A stretch of DNA of 42,767 bases from NCED01 sp035493955 (GCA_035493955.1 DATJHI010000022.1:1-42767); one strand, 5' to 3'; positions 1-8,370 are shown, counted from the first letter of the stretch. Made by a program: numbers and translations. The notes: a model not told the origin generated them from the letters alone.

Positions 1-149
1 GATCCACCGCCGGGTGGGGTACATCCCCGGTGAGTTCACGCTCTACGACCGGCTGACCGGCGGGCAGACGCTCACCTACTTCGCCAATCTGCGCGGCGGG
101 GTCGATCAGGGCTACCAGCGCTCGCTGATCGAGCGCTTCGAGATCGATC
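1..149 (+). other. ABC-transporter ATPase fragment, probable cloning chimera
   Basis: The frame open from base 2 reads as the segment just after Walker A of a drug-type ABC ATPase: a GYIPGEF stretch where the Q-loop lies, then a LYDRLTG motif and FANLRGG. At about the IDP residues (GATCGATC at 142-149) the similarity switches abruptly to a different family, the thioredoxin-reductase-like flavoprotein. No Walker A, signature or Walker B is present, so this piece cannot be a working ATPase. The window also starts with GATC, so I infer a short Sau3AI/MboI-type fragment joined to the true insert. A natural gene fusion is possible but less likely. Confidence 0.6.
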
Positions 150-1282
150 CTGGGCAGCTTCCGATCGTGCTCTGTTCGAGTGGAGCATTCCTGCGCAATC
201 CCGGCGAAACCGAACTCGCCCGGTGGCTCGGACTGGTCGGACCGATCGATCCCGACCGCGTCTACGACGTGGCCATCGTCGGCGCCGGGCCAGCCGGACT
301 GGCCGCCGCGGTATATGGTGCTTCGGAGGGATTGTCGGTTCTCGTGCTCGATTGCCGCGCGTTTGGCGGCCAGGCCGGCGCCTCGGCCCGGATCGAGAAC
401 TACCTGGGCTTTCCCACCGGCATATCGGGCATGGCCCTGGCCGGGCGGGCCTTCAGCCAGGCGCAGAAGTTCGGCGCCGTGGTCGCCATTCCGGAAGAGG
501 CGGGCCGGCTGGATTGCGGCGAGGCCCCCGCCGCCCCGGCCGACGGCTGGTCGCTGAGCCTGACGGACGGCAAACAGGTGCGCGGCCGCGCGGTGGTGGT
601 GGCCAGCGGCGCCCAGTACCGTCGCCCGGGAATCCCGGGCCTCGCCGCCAGCGAAGGGAGGGGAATCCACTATTGGGCCTCGGCCCTGGAGCAGACCCTG
701 TGCGGGGGCGAGGAGGTCGCCCTGGTCGGCGGCGGCAATTCCGCCGGCCAGGCGGTGGTGTTCCTGGCCGCCAAGGCGGCGAGGATCCATCTGATCGTGC
801 GCCGGGACGGGCTGCAGGCGACCATGTCCCGTTATCTGATCGACCGGATCGCCTCGCTGCCGAATGTCGAGTTGCACACGAACACCGAGATCTGCGCCTT
901 GGAGCAGGAACCGGACGGGACCCTGGAGGCCGTCCGTTGGCGCGGGCGCGACGCCCAGGAGGAGCGCCGGCCGATCCGGCATCTGTTCCTGTTCGTCGGA
1001 GCTGACCCCAATACCGAATGGCTGGTCGATTGCGGTTTCGCCCTGGACGAGAAGGGCTTCCTGCTGACCGGCCCGTCGTTGGAGGCTTCCGACCTGAAGC
1101 CCTACGGCTGGGCCGAGGCCCGGCGCCGGCCGGCGGGGTTGGAGACCAACCGCCCCGGGGTGTTCGCCATCGGCGACGTCCGCTCCGGATCGACCAAGCG
1201 GGTGGCCTCGGCCGTGGGCGAGGGCGCCGCGGTGGTGGCCCAGATCCATGCCTATCTGTCGTCTTCACGGGCGTCGCCATGA
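2..1282 (+). CDS. FAD-dependent thioredoxin-reductase-like oxidoreductase, 5'-truncated and chimeric
   Basis: From about base 150 this is the flavin-reductase part of a family that usually carries an N-terminal cyclic-nucleotide-binding domain. That domain is missing here and is replaced by about 45 residues of ABC ATPase. Counting from the GTG at 14, the FAD-binding GAGPAG lies at 90-95, the FGGQAGAS stretch near 117, the NAD(P)H-binding GGGNSAG at 239-245, and the second FAD motif AIGD near 386. The redox CxxC of true thioredoxin reductases is absent; the equivalent stretch reads HYWASALE. So it should move electrons from NAD(P)H through FAD without a dithiol, as in ferredoxin-NADP reductase-like relatives. 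The stop overlaps the next start (ATGA), suggesting coupling. The true start is not in the window. Confidence 0.8.
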   Translation: MHRRVGYIPGEFTLYDRLTGGQTLTYFANLRGGVDQGYQRSLIERFEIDPGQLPIVLCSSGAFLRNPGETELARWLGLVGPIDPDRVYDVAIVGAGPAGLAAAVYGASEGLSVLVLDCRAFGGQAGASARIENYLGFPTGISGMALAGRAFSQAQKFGAVVAIPEEAGRLDCGEAPAAPADGWSLSLTDGKQVRGRAVVVASGAQYRRPGIPGLAASEGRGIHYWASALEQTLCGGEEVALVGGGNSAGQAVVFLAAKAARIHLIVRRDGLQATMSRYLIDRIASLPNVELHTNTEICALEQEPDGTLEAVRWRGRDAQEERRPIRHLFLFVGADPNTEWLVDCGFALDEKGFLLTGPSLEASDLKPYGWAEARRRPAGLETNRPGVFAIGDVRSGSTKRVASAVGEGAAVVAQIHAYLSSSRASP

Positions 1283-2217
1283 CCGCGCCCTGGCCGCCCC
1301 TGCCCTACGCGGCATGGAAAGACAGCTGCACCACCCTGCACCTTTGGAGCCAGGTGGTCGGCAAGGTCCGGCTGGCGCGGACCCCGTGGCTCAATCATTC
1401 CTGGCAGACGCCCCTCTATGTGACCGCCCGCGGCCTGGGGACGGGACCCATTCCCTGCGGCGACAAGGTCCTGGACCTGGAGTTCGACTTCATCGCCCAG
1501 GTCCTGGCCCTGAGGCTGTCGGACGGCGGCGCGGCGGAGGTGAGGCTGGAGCCCAAGCCGGTCGCCGCCTTCTATGGCGAGGTGATGGGCGCGCTGGCGC
1601 GGATCGGTGTTCCGGTCGCGATCCACGGCGCGCCCAACGAGCTCCCCGAAGCGACGCCCTTCGCCGAGGACCTGGTCCCCCGCGCCTATGATGGCGTCTG
1701 GACGCGGCGGTTCTGGCGGGTGCTGGTGCAGGCCGACCGGGTGATGCGCCAGTTCCGCACCGAGTTCGTCGGCAAGGCCAGCCCGGTCCACTTCTTCTGG
1801 GGCGGGTTTGACCTGGCCGTGACGCGGTTTTCCGGTCGCCGGGCCCCGCCCCATCCGGGAGGGATACCCCACCTTCCCGACGCCGTGACCCGCGAGGCCT
1901 ATTCGCACGAGGTGGCCAGCGTCGGCTTCTGGCCGGGCGGCGGCGGGGCCGAGGAGGTCTTCTTCTACGCCTACGCCTATCCCGAGCCGGCGGGGTTCAG
2001 CACCGCCGCGGTCGTGCCGGACGCCGCCCGCTACGACGGAACGCTGGGGGAATTTCTTTTGCCCTACGAGGCGGTCCGCACCGCCGGCGATCCGGACGCG
2101 GTGCTGCTGAGCTTCTTCCGCTCGACCTACGCCGGAGCCGCCGACGCGGGCGGGTGGGACCGCGCCGCCCTGGAGTGCGCCCCCGGAGAGCCCGGCCGGC
2201 CGCGGCCCATAGGCTAG
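1279..2217 (+). CDS. DUF5996 family protein
   Basis: A 312-residue soluble protein without signal peptide or membrane segment. It opens with WPPLPYAAWKDSCTTLHLW and contains NHSWQTPLY and HFFWGGFDLAV, the hallmarks of the DUF5996 family, whose biochemical function is unknown. The ATG at 1279 is chosen because it overlaps the upstream flavoprotein stop by four bases and begins the family-typical N-terminus; the frame is open further upstream but that part is a shadow. Its stop codon lies in a CTAG tetramer shared with the stop of the convergent gene. Confidence 0.85.
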   Translation: MTAPWPPLPYAAWKDSCTTLHLWSQVVGKVRLARTPWLNHSWQTPLYVTARGLGTGPIPCGDKVLDLEFDFIAQVLALRLSDGGAAEVRLEPKPVAAFYGEVMGALARIGVPVAIHGAPNELPEATPFAEDLVPRAYDGVWTRRFWRVLVQADRVMRQFRTEFVGKASPVHFFWGGFDLAVTRFSGRRAPPHPGGIPHLPDAVTREAYSHEVASVGFWPGGGGAEEVFFYAYAYPEPAGFSTAAVVPDAARYDGTLGEFLLPYEAVRTAGDPDAVLLSFFRSTYAGAADAGGWDRAALECAPGEPGRPRPIG

Positions 2218-2558
2218 ACTGCCGCGAACTGGTCGTAGGCCCTCAGCGCGTCGGTGGCGTAATCAACCGAGGGGCCGCCGCCCATCTGCACCGCCACCCC
2301 CAACGCTTCGGCGAATTCCTGGCGGGTGGCCCCGGCTACCAGCGCGCCCTTGGCGTGGTAGCCGATACAGCCGTCGCAGCGACCGGCCACGGCGATCGAC
2401 AGGGCGATCAATTCCTTGGTCTTGCGATCCAGGGCGCCTGGGGTCTGGGCGGCCCGGCTCAGGTGGCCGAAGGCGGACAGGGTCTCGGGGATCAAGGCCT
2501 TGAGCTGCAGCGCGTAGGCGTCGATCTCGTGAGTGATTTCGATATAGTCCTTGGCCAA
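2214..2558 (-). CDS. Carboxymuconolactone decarboxylase / AhpD-like protein
   Basis: A 114-residue single-domain CMD-family protein. The diagnostic CxxC with following histidine is present (RCDGCIGYH), as in AhpD-type alkylhydroperoxidases, where the two cysteines reduce peroxides and the histidine shuttles protons. True gamma-carboxymuconolactone decarboxylases lack this pair, so a thiol-based redox role is more likely than ring-cleavage metabolism. It is all-helical with no signal peptide. It converges on the DUF5996 gene with stops overlapping in CTAG, and is divergent from the aldolase gene with about 60 bases between starts, which must hold both promoters. Confidence 0.88.
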   Translation of the reverse strand: MAKDYIEITHEIDAYALQLKALIPETLSAFGHLSRAAQTPGALDRKTKELIALSIAVAGRCDGCIGYHAKGALVAGATRQEFAEALGVAVQMGGGPSVDYATDALRAYDQFAAV

Positions 2559-2620
2559 GGCCGCCTCCTCGAAGTGTGCGGCGGCACGATATCCCAGGCC
2601 TGCGACGAACCGGAGCCCCG

Positions 2621-3259
2621 ATGACCCTCGCCCTCGACAGCCTGATGAGTCTGGCCCCGGTTATCCCGGTCCTGGTCATCGAGGAGGAGGCCGACGCCGT
2701 CCCCCTGGCCCAGGCGCTGGCCGCCGGGGGCATCCGGGCGCTGGAGGTGACCTTGCGCACACCCGCGGCCCTGGGCGCGATCCTTCGTATCGCCAACGAG
2801 GCGCCGGAGGCGGTGGTGGGCGCGGGCACGGTGCTGAACGGGCGCGACCTGGAGGCGGCGGCGGACGTCGGCGCCCGCTTCATCGTCAGCCCTGGCCTGA
2901 CCGAAGGGCTGGCCGAGGCGGCGGCGGCGGCCCGGCTGCCCCTGTTGCCGGGGGTGGCGACGGCCACCGACATCATGCGCGGGCTGGATCTCGGGCTCAG
3001 CCGCTTCAAGTTCTTTCCGGCGGAGAGCTCGGGCGGGCCTGCGGCGGTGGCGGCCTTCGGCGGCCCCTTTCCCGGCTGCCGGTTCTGCCCCACCGGCGGG
3101 ATCGGCCCCGAGCAGGCGCCTCGCTACCTGGCGCTCAGGAACGTCGCCTGCGTCGGCGGCAGCTGGCTGGTCCCGCGCGACCTGGTGCGGGCCAAGGAAT
3201 GGCGCAGGATCGAAGACCTCGCCCGCGCCGCCGCGGCTTTCGCCCGCGCCGCGGATTGA
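2621..3259 (+). CDS. eda: 2-keto-3-deoxy-6-phosphogluconate (KDPG) aldolase
   Basis: A 212-residue class I aldolase of the KDPG/KHG family. It splits 2-keto-3-deoxy-6-phosphogluconate to pyruvate and glyceraldehyde 3-phosphate, the last step of the Entner-Doudoroff route. From the ATG at 2621 the catalytic Glu42 and phosphate-site Arg46 lie in ALEVTLRT, GAGTV is at 67-71, and the Schiff-base Lys130 is in RFKFFPAE, followed by PTGGI. A GTG at 2576 in the same frame would add 15 residues not typical of the family. It stands alone, not with edd or zwf, so it could also serve 4-hydroxy-2-oxoglutarate or another keto-deoxy sugar acid. Confidence 0.9.
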   Translation: MTLALDSLMSLAPVIPVLVIEEEADAVPLAQALAAGGIRALEVTLRTPAALGAILRIANEAPEAVVGAGTVLNGRDLEAAADVGARFIVSPGLTEGLAEAAAAARLPLLPGVATATDIMRGLDLGLSRFKFFPAESSGGPAAVAAFGGPFPGCRFCPTGGIGPEQAPRYLALRNVACVGGSWLVPRDLVRAKEWRRIEDLARAAAAFARAAD

Positions 3260-3289
3260 GATCGGCCCGCCGGCGCCCGTCTTTTCGCT

Positions 3290-5791
3290 TTAATCCCCGC
3301 GCAGCACCGGCGCGGGCCGCTGCAGGAGGGCGGGCAGGGCGGCCAGAGCTCCGCCGGCGGCGGTCAGGGTCGCCGTCAGGGGCAGAAGCACGGTGATCAC
3401 GCTCCAGTCGAACCGCCAGTCGAAGTGGAAGGCGTAGCGCACCACCGGATAGGCCGCGGCCGAACCCAGCAGCACGCCGGTGGCGGCGGCGATCAGTCCC
3501 ACCGCGCCATATTCCACCACCGAGGCGACCAGGGCCTGGCCACGCGTGGCGCCCAGGACCTTCAGGATCGCCACATCGCGGGTGCGGCGCTCGGCCGTGG
3601 CCGCGGCGGCGCCCGCCAGCACCAGCAATCCCGCCAGGGCGACCACGGCGGCGGCGCCGCGGATCCCCGTGGACAGCTGATCGAGCAGTTTGCCGGCGGC
3701 CTCCAACTGGTCGCGGACGTCGATGACGGTGACCGTGGGGAAGCGCGCGGCCAGCACCCGGCCGAGGGCTGCCGCCTGGGCCTTGTCGGCCTTGATCAGC
3801 GCCACCTGTCCGAGATCGGCCCCGGCCAGGGCCGACGGGCTGACGACCAGGGAAAAGCCCGTCCCGAACCGGCCAGGCTCGGTTCTGCGCAGGCCCGATA
3901 TGCGCGCCTCGACCTCACGCCCCAGGATCGACAGGGTCACCGCATCCCCGGGGTTGAGCTTGGCGGCCTCGGCGATCCGCTGGTCCAGCATCACCAACGG
4001 GGGACCCGCATAGCCGGCCGGCCACCACCGGCCCTCGACCACGTCGGCGTCCGCGGGGGCCGCGTCGAGCACCGTCAGGCCGATGTCCTGGTCGAAGGCC
4101 CAGCGGCCTTCGGGGGCGACGGCGGCCGGCCGCACGGCCGCGCCGGCTATGCCGGTGATCCGTCCTGTGGCCATCGGCATGCGCCGGTAGCGGCTCGGGT
4201 CCAAGGGGCCGACGACCTGGGCGACCGCTTGGTCGAGGGCGGCGGCTTGGCCCGAGCGGACCTGGGTCAGGATCAGGGCGGGGGCGGTGTTCGGCGCGGC
4301 CTCCCGAACCTCGGCCAGCAGGGTCGATTGCAGCAGCAGCACCACGGCCAGGAGGGCGACGCCCAGGCCGATCGAAGGCGAGACCGTGCGCGCCGCCGAG
4401 GCCGGTCCGGCCAGGTTCGCCAGCCCCATCCGGACCGCTCCCCTGGTGAAGCGGCGCATTCGCGCAGCCAGGGCCGTCGCGCCTTGCCCCAACGACCACA
4501 ATAGGCCGTAGGCGAAGGCCACTGCGGCGATCATGCCCGCCGCCACCCCGGTGTTCGGGGCGGTGACGACGGAGACGGTGGCGAGGCCAAGACCGGCAAG
4601 GACCGCGAACACCGCCTCCGGTCCGGGATGCAGGCGACCGACCAGGTCGCGGCGGAATAGGCTGGAGGGCGGGGTCGCCCGCGCCCTGGCCAGGGGCAAG
4701 AGGGAAAAGGCCGCCGCCGCCAGGGCGCCGAACACCGCCGCCTTGGCCAGGGGCGCAGGATAGACCGCGAACAGGGCCGGGATGGTGATGCTGTCCCTGA
4801 ACAGCCAGCCGAGCACGAAGGGCGTCGCCGCGCCCGCGGCCAACCCCAGGGCCACCCCCAGCGCCGACAGGCCGGCGATACGGATGAGGAACATATCCCG
4901 GATCAGCGGTCCTTCCGCGCCCAGCGCCTTCAGCACCGCGATGGAGGGCTTCCGGCTTTCCAGATAGCTGGAGACGGCGCCGTTGACTCCCAGCCCCCCG
5001 GCCAGGAGGGCGGCAAGGCCGATGAAGCCGAGGAAATACTCCAGTTGATCGATCAGCCGCCGCAGGCCGGCGGCGGCGTCGTTGCGGTCGCGGACGCGAA
5101 ATCCCGCGCTGGGAAAGACCTTCTGCAGGCTTTGGCCCACTGCGGAAGCGTCGGCGCCTATGGGCAAGGCGATGCGCACGGTCTGGGTGAACAGGCTGTC
5201 GCTCGCCGCCAGCCCCGCCCGCTCCATCTGGGCATGGTCGATCAGCACCCTGGGACCCAGGGCGAAGCCGCCGGCCAGCCGGTCGGGCTCCTGGTCGAGC
5301 ACCGCACGGACCACGAACCGGGCGTCCCCGATCAGCAGGGGGTCGCCGATCTTCAGGCCCAGGCGGTCGAGCAGGACCTGCTCCACAGCCGCGCCGGCGC
5401 CGGCGAAGGCGCCTTGCAGTCCGGCCGCGCCCTTAACGGTCACGGTTCCGGCCAGGGGATAGGCCCCGTCGACCCCCCGCACCTCCACCAGCCGCCGGGC
5501 GCCCGACGGCGCCTGGGCCATGGCGCGGACCCGATAGGTGTCGGTGGTGCGTCCCAGACGGCGGAAGGCGGCCTGTTCGGCGCCGGTGAAAGCACGCCCT
5601 TGCAAGGTGACGGCGAGGTCGCCGCCGAGGATTTCCCGCGACTGGGCGGCCAGGCCCTGGCGGAAGGCCTCCGCCGTGGACCCGGCGGCGGCGATCGCGG
5701 TCACGCCCAGGGCCACGCAGGCCAGGAACACGCGAAAGCCGCGCACGCCGGCGCGCAGCTCACGGCCGGCGAAGCGAAGCGCGAGGGTCAT
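3290..5791 (-). CDS. ybbP: FtsX-like ABC transporter permease (YbbP type)
   Basis: An 833-residue inner-membrane permease with an N-terminal transmembrane helix (VFLACVALGVTAIAAAG) and two FtsX-type four-helix modules, the layout and size of YbbP. Large extracytoplasmic loops lie between helices. Its ATG at 5791 overlaps the stop of the ATPase gene as ATGA, so the two are translationally coupled. The frame is open upstream, but that part is a shadow of the ATPase. With YbbA it should form a type VII-like ABC system that extracts or moves lipophilic substrates at the inner membrane; the substrate is not known. The divergent tesA-type esterase suggests lipids. Confidence 0.9.
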   Translation of the reverse strand: MTLALRFAGRELRAGVRGFRVFLACVALGVTAIAAAGSTAEAFRQGLAAQSREILGGDLAVTLQGRAFTGAEQAAFRRLGRTTDTYRVRAMAQAPSGARRLVEVRGVDGAYPLAGTVTVKGAAGLQGAFAGAGAAVEQVLLDRLGLKIGDPLLIGDARFVVRAVLDQEPDRLAGGFALGPRVLIDHAQMERAGLAASDSLFTQTVRIALPIGADASAVGQSLQKVFPSAGFRVRDRNDAAAGLRRLIDQLEYFLGFIGLAALLAGGLGVNGAVSSYLESRKPSIAVLKALGAEGPLIRDMFLIRIAGLSALGVALGLAAGAATPFVLGWLFRDSITIPALFAVYPAPLAKAAVFGALAAAAFSLLPLARARATPPSSLFRRDLVGRLHPGPEAVFAVLAGLGLATVSVVTAPNTGVAAGMIAAVAFAYGLLWSLGQGATALAARMRRFTRGAVRMGLANLAGPASAARTVSPSIGLGVALLAVVLLLQSTLLAEVREAAPNTAPALILTQVRSGQAAALDQAVAQVVGPLDPSRYRRMPMATGRITGIAGAAVRPAAVAPEGRWAFDQDIGLTVLDAAPADADVVEGRWWPAGYAGPPLVMLDQRIAEAAKLNPGDAVTLSILGREVEARISGLRRTEPGRFGTGFSLVVSPSALAGADLGQVALIKADKAQAAALGRVLAARFPTVTVIDVRDQLEAAGKLLDQLSTGIRGAAAVVALAGLLVLAGAAAATAERRTRDVAILKVLGATRGQALVASVVEYGAVGLIAAATGVLLGSAAAYPVVRYAFHFDWRFDWSVITVLLPLTATLTAAGGALAALPALLQRPAPVLRGD

Positions 5792-6468
5792 GCGGCTTCC
5801 AGTCGTCCGCCCTGCATGGTCAGTCGCCGGTCGGCGCGGGCGGCCAGGCCCGCGTCGTGGGTGACCATGACGAGGGCGGCGCCGGTCTCGGCCAGCAGGT
5901 CGAACATAAGCCGCGTCACCTCGGCGGCGTTGGCGTCGTCGAGATTGCCGGTGGGCTCGTCGGCGAACAGCAGGCCGGGCCGCACGGCCAGGGCCCGGGC
6001 CAGGGCGGTGCGCTGCTGTTCGCCGCCGGACAGCTGGTGCGGATAATGGCCGCCGCGGTGGCCGAGGCCGACCCGGGCCAGCCACGCGCGCGCGACCGCG
6101 GCGGCGTCCGCCCGGCCGGCGATCTCCAGCGGGGCGGCCACATTCTCCTCGGCGGTCATGTTGGGCAGAAGGTGGAAGGCCTGGAACACCAGGGCGGCCC
6201 GTCCACGCCGCAGCCGGGCGCGCCCGTCCTCGTCGAGGGCGGCCAGGTCCTGACCGAACAGCCGCACGGTTCCGGCGGTCGGACGTTCAAGCCCGGCCGC
6301 CACCGAGATCAGCGACGACTTGCCCGATCCGGAGGGCCCGAGGATCGCCACCTGCTCCCCCGGCGCGACGGACAGGCTCACGCCCCGCAGGATCTCCACC
6401 GGTCCGGCGGTGGAGGGCAGGGTGAGGGCGACGTGGTCGAGGGCGAGCACGCAGGCGGTTTCGGTCAT
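5788..6468 (-). CDS. ybbA: ABC transporter ATP-binding protein (YbbA / LolD-like)
   Basis: A 226-residue ATPase complete in all ABC motifs: Walker A GPSGSGKSS, Q-loop in VFQAFHLLPNMT, signature LSGGEQQR, Walker B LLFADEPTGNLD and H-loop VMVTHD. The QAFHLLPNMTAEENV and DEPTGNLD wording is typical of the MacB/LolD/YbbA branch that pairs with FtsX-like permeases. The downstream permease starts inside its stop codon. The ATG start at 6468 is divergent from the SGNH esterase gene; the 177-base spacer holds a copy of a dispersed inverted-repeat element. Confidence 0.93.
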   Translation of the reverse strand: MTETACVLALDHVALTLPSTAGPVEILRGVSLSVAPGEQVAILGPSGSGKSSLISVAAGLERPTAGTVRLFGQDLAALDEDGRARLRRGRAALVFQAFHLLPNMTAEENVAAPLEIAGRADAAAVARAWLARVGLGHRGGHYPHQLSGGEQQRTALARALAVRPGLLFADEPTGNLDDANAAEVTRLMFDLLAETGAALVMVTHDAGLAARADRRLTMQGGRLEAA

Positions 6469-6510
6469 CGGCCGGTTTGTCAGAAGACGATGGGCCCCTA
6501 CATAGGGCGG

Positions 6511-6575
6511 GATGCGAAAAAACGGGTATCGGTTTTTCGCGTCATTCCCGTTCTAAATGCTTAGAATAGATCGCG
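6511..6575. repeat. Dispersed intergenic inverted-repeat element, copy 1
   Basis: About 65 bases between the ybbA and tesA starts. It opens with GATGCGAAAA, forms a hairpin with the following TTTTTCGC, then runs through ATTCCCGTTCTAA to AGAATAGATCGCG. The same design and much of the same sequence recur at 12818-12881, so it is a dispersed extragenic repeat and not a gene-specific operator. Function unknown; REP-like elements can cap transcripts or alter local expression. Confidence 0.7.
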
Positions 6576-6645
6576 TTTCGTCGTTTCGAATTCGATCCGA
6601 AGTCATCCTGATCCATACCGGACCCGCCTTTCCCGCCGCGAGATC

Positions 6646-7269
6646 ATGCCGACCAGACGCCTCGTTCTCGCCGCCCTGACCGGGTTTTGCACCCTCCCCG
6701 CCGTGGCCGGTCCGGTCCCGGTGGTGACCATCCTCGGCGACTCCATCACCGCCGGGCTCGGCTTGCGGGCCGCCGACGCCCTGCCGGCCCAGCTGGAGGC
6801 GGCCCTGCGGGGACTGAAGGTCGCCGCCCGGGTTCGCGGCGCCGGAGTCTCGGGGGACACGACTGCCGGCGGGCTGGCGCGGCTCGACTTCAGCGTCCAG
6901 CCCGACACCGACCTCTGCGTGGTCGAACTCGGCGGGAACGACCTGTTGCAGGGGGTCGACGTCGGCCAGACCCGCGCCAATCTCGACGCCATCGTCCGTA
7001 GGCTGAAGAAGCGGGGGATCGCGGTGGTGCTGGCGGGCGGACGCGCACCGTCGACGACCCTGGGGAGCTATGGCCGCGCCTTCGACGCCCTGTTTCCGGC
7101 CATCGCCGCCGCCCAGCACGTGGCCCTCGCCCCAGACCTGCTCGCCGGGGTGATGGACCGGCCCGGGCTGAAGCAGGCGGACGGGCTCCACCCCAATCCC
7201 GCGGGGGTGAAGCTGGTCGCCGCCCGCCTGGCCCCGGTGGTGGCGAAGGCCCTGGCCCAGCGGAGGTGA
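6646..7269 (+). CDS. tesA: SGNH-family arylesterase / acyl-CoA thioesterase I-like (TesA)
   Basis: A 207-residue periplasmic GDSL/SGNH hydrolase. The first ~22 residues are a signal peptide with twin arginines (TRRLVLAAL), possibly Tat-type. Block I is GDSIT with nucleophile Ser33; block II has the oxyanion Gly in GVSGDT; block III is GGND; block V is DGLHPN with Asp179 and His182. Length and motifs match E. coli TesA/ApeA, which hydrolyses acyl thioesters, lysophospholipids and aryl esters. Its divergent position next to ybbAP copies the E. coli arrangement, supporting the assignment and a shared lipid-related role. Confidence 0.9.
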   Translation: MPTRRLVLAALTGFCTLPAVAGPVPVVTILGDSITAGLGLRAADALPAQLEAALRGLKVAARVRGAGVSGDTTAGGLARLDFSVQPDTDLCVVELGGNDLLQGVDVGQTRANLDAIVRRLKKRGIAVVLAGGRAPSTTLGSYGRAFDALFPAIAAAQHVALAPDLLAGVMDRPGLKQADGLHPNPAGVKLVAARLAPVVAKALAQRR

Positions 7270-7281
7270 CGACCGCCGGCC

Positions 7282-8241
7282 TTACTTCTTCGCGCCGGCC
7301 GCCAGATTGTTCGGATCCTTGTAGCCCTTCTCGCCGGGCAGGACGAACTGGGTCGCGCCCTCGGCGGTCTTCACAACGTTGTTGTTCTCGTTGCAGGACC
7401 ACATGTTGATCCTGAGGTCCGGGGTCTTCACCCGCGCGTAATGGAAGGTGGCGGTCCAGGGTTTGGTCAGCGACAGGGGGTCGTAGACGGTGACCCGATC
7501 CTCCATCATGTCCGGGCCGATCTTGCGGATCTCCTCGACGGTCGAGGTCTTGTCCGAATAGTCCGGCTGCCCGCGCTGATACTGCCCGGCCATCAGGTTG
7601 TTGGTGTGCACCACCAGGGTGTCGCCGTTCCAGAAGCCGATCGAATCGCCTTCCCACAGGGGATAGGCTTCGTCCGCCGGGACGTGGCCGCGACCGTCGG
7701 TGTAGATGCGGCGGACCTCGCTCTGCTGCTCGTTTATCCACCAGGTTTCGGCGGGCGTGATGACGATCTCCTTCAGGAAGGGTTCGGTCAGCCAGCGGGG
7801 GTAACCGGCGGGCAGGCAGTTCGACAGGGCGTCCCATTCGACGCCCTTGGCCACCTCGGCGATCTTCTTGTCGAGCTTGGCCTGGTATTCGGGGGTCAAC
7901 TGAGCGGTGGAGCGGCCGTAGAGACCCTCGGGGATCCTGGTCTCGACCCCGCCCTTGGAATCGAAGGCGAAGGGCGGGCCCTCGAACTTGCGGGTCCATA
8001 TCCCGCTCCAGTCGGGCAGCTTGCTCCACGCGAGCTTGGTCCCGCCGCCGGCCGCCTTCTGCAGGGCGGCGTAGTGTTCCTCCGAGGTGGCGTAGGCGCC
8101 GACCGGCGGCAGGGGCGGGGCGTCGGCGACCGGCCCGCCCGCCGCTCCGCCGCCGGCCTTCGGGGCGGGGGCGGAACAGGCCGCGACGGCCAGGGCCGAG
8201 GCGGCGGCGAGCATGGCGATCTTGATCGGCGTGGACGTCAT
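7282..8241 (-). CDS. Putative lipoprotein of unknown function
   Basis: A 319-residue protein with a lipoprotein signal: hydrophobic stretch then lipobox LAVAAC, with the acylated cysteine at about residue 22. A Gly/Pro/Ala-rich linker follows, then a globular region with PDWSGIW, LTPEYQAKLD, CLPAGYPRW, VRRIYTDGRGH and YPLWEGDSIGFWNGDTLVVHT. These phrases recur in a family of uncharacterised secreted proteins of Proteobacteria and Acidobacteria often annotated hypothetical. I do not know its activity. It lies downstream of the MprF-like gene on the same strand, after a 129-base gap, and converges on tesA with 12 bases between stops. Confidence 0.75.
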   Translation of the reverse strand: MTSTPIKIAMLAAASALAVAACSAPAPKAGGGAAGGPVADAPPLPPVGAYATSEEHYAALQKAAGGGTKLAWSKLPDWSGIWTRKFEGPPFAFDSKGGVETRIPEGLYGRSTAQLTPEYQAKLDKKIAEVAKGVEWDALSNCLPAGYPRWLTEPFLKEIVITPAETWWINEQQSEVRRIYTDGRGHVPADEAYPLWEGDSIGFWNGDTLVVHTNNLMAGQYQRGQPDYSDKTSTVEEIRKIGPDMMEDRVTVYDPLSLTKPWTATFHYARVKTPDLRINMWSCNENNNVVKTAEGATQFVLPGEKGYKDPNNLAAGAKK

Positions 8242-8370
8242 GGAGCGGCCTCCCTGAGCGCAGCTTGACCGCTGCGTCCCGGTTCAACGGGTTGTCTACA
8301 GGTGATGATCTCTCAAGCTGGGCCAGAGTCCAACGCCTTTTGCGTTTGGCTCCGTTGCGGGAGGCGCGGC

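Noticed and set aside
3260..3289. Terminator between eda and ybbP
   Set aside because: A GC-rich patch precedes TTTT, but I could not form a stable stem of adequate length.
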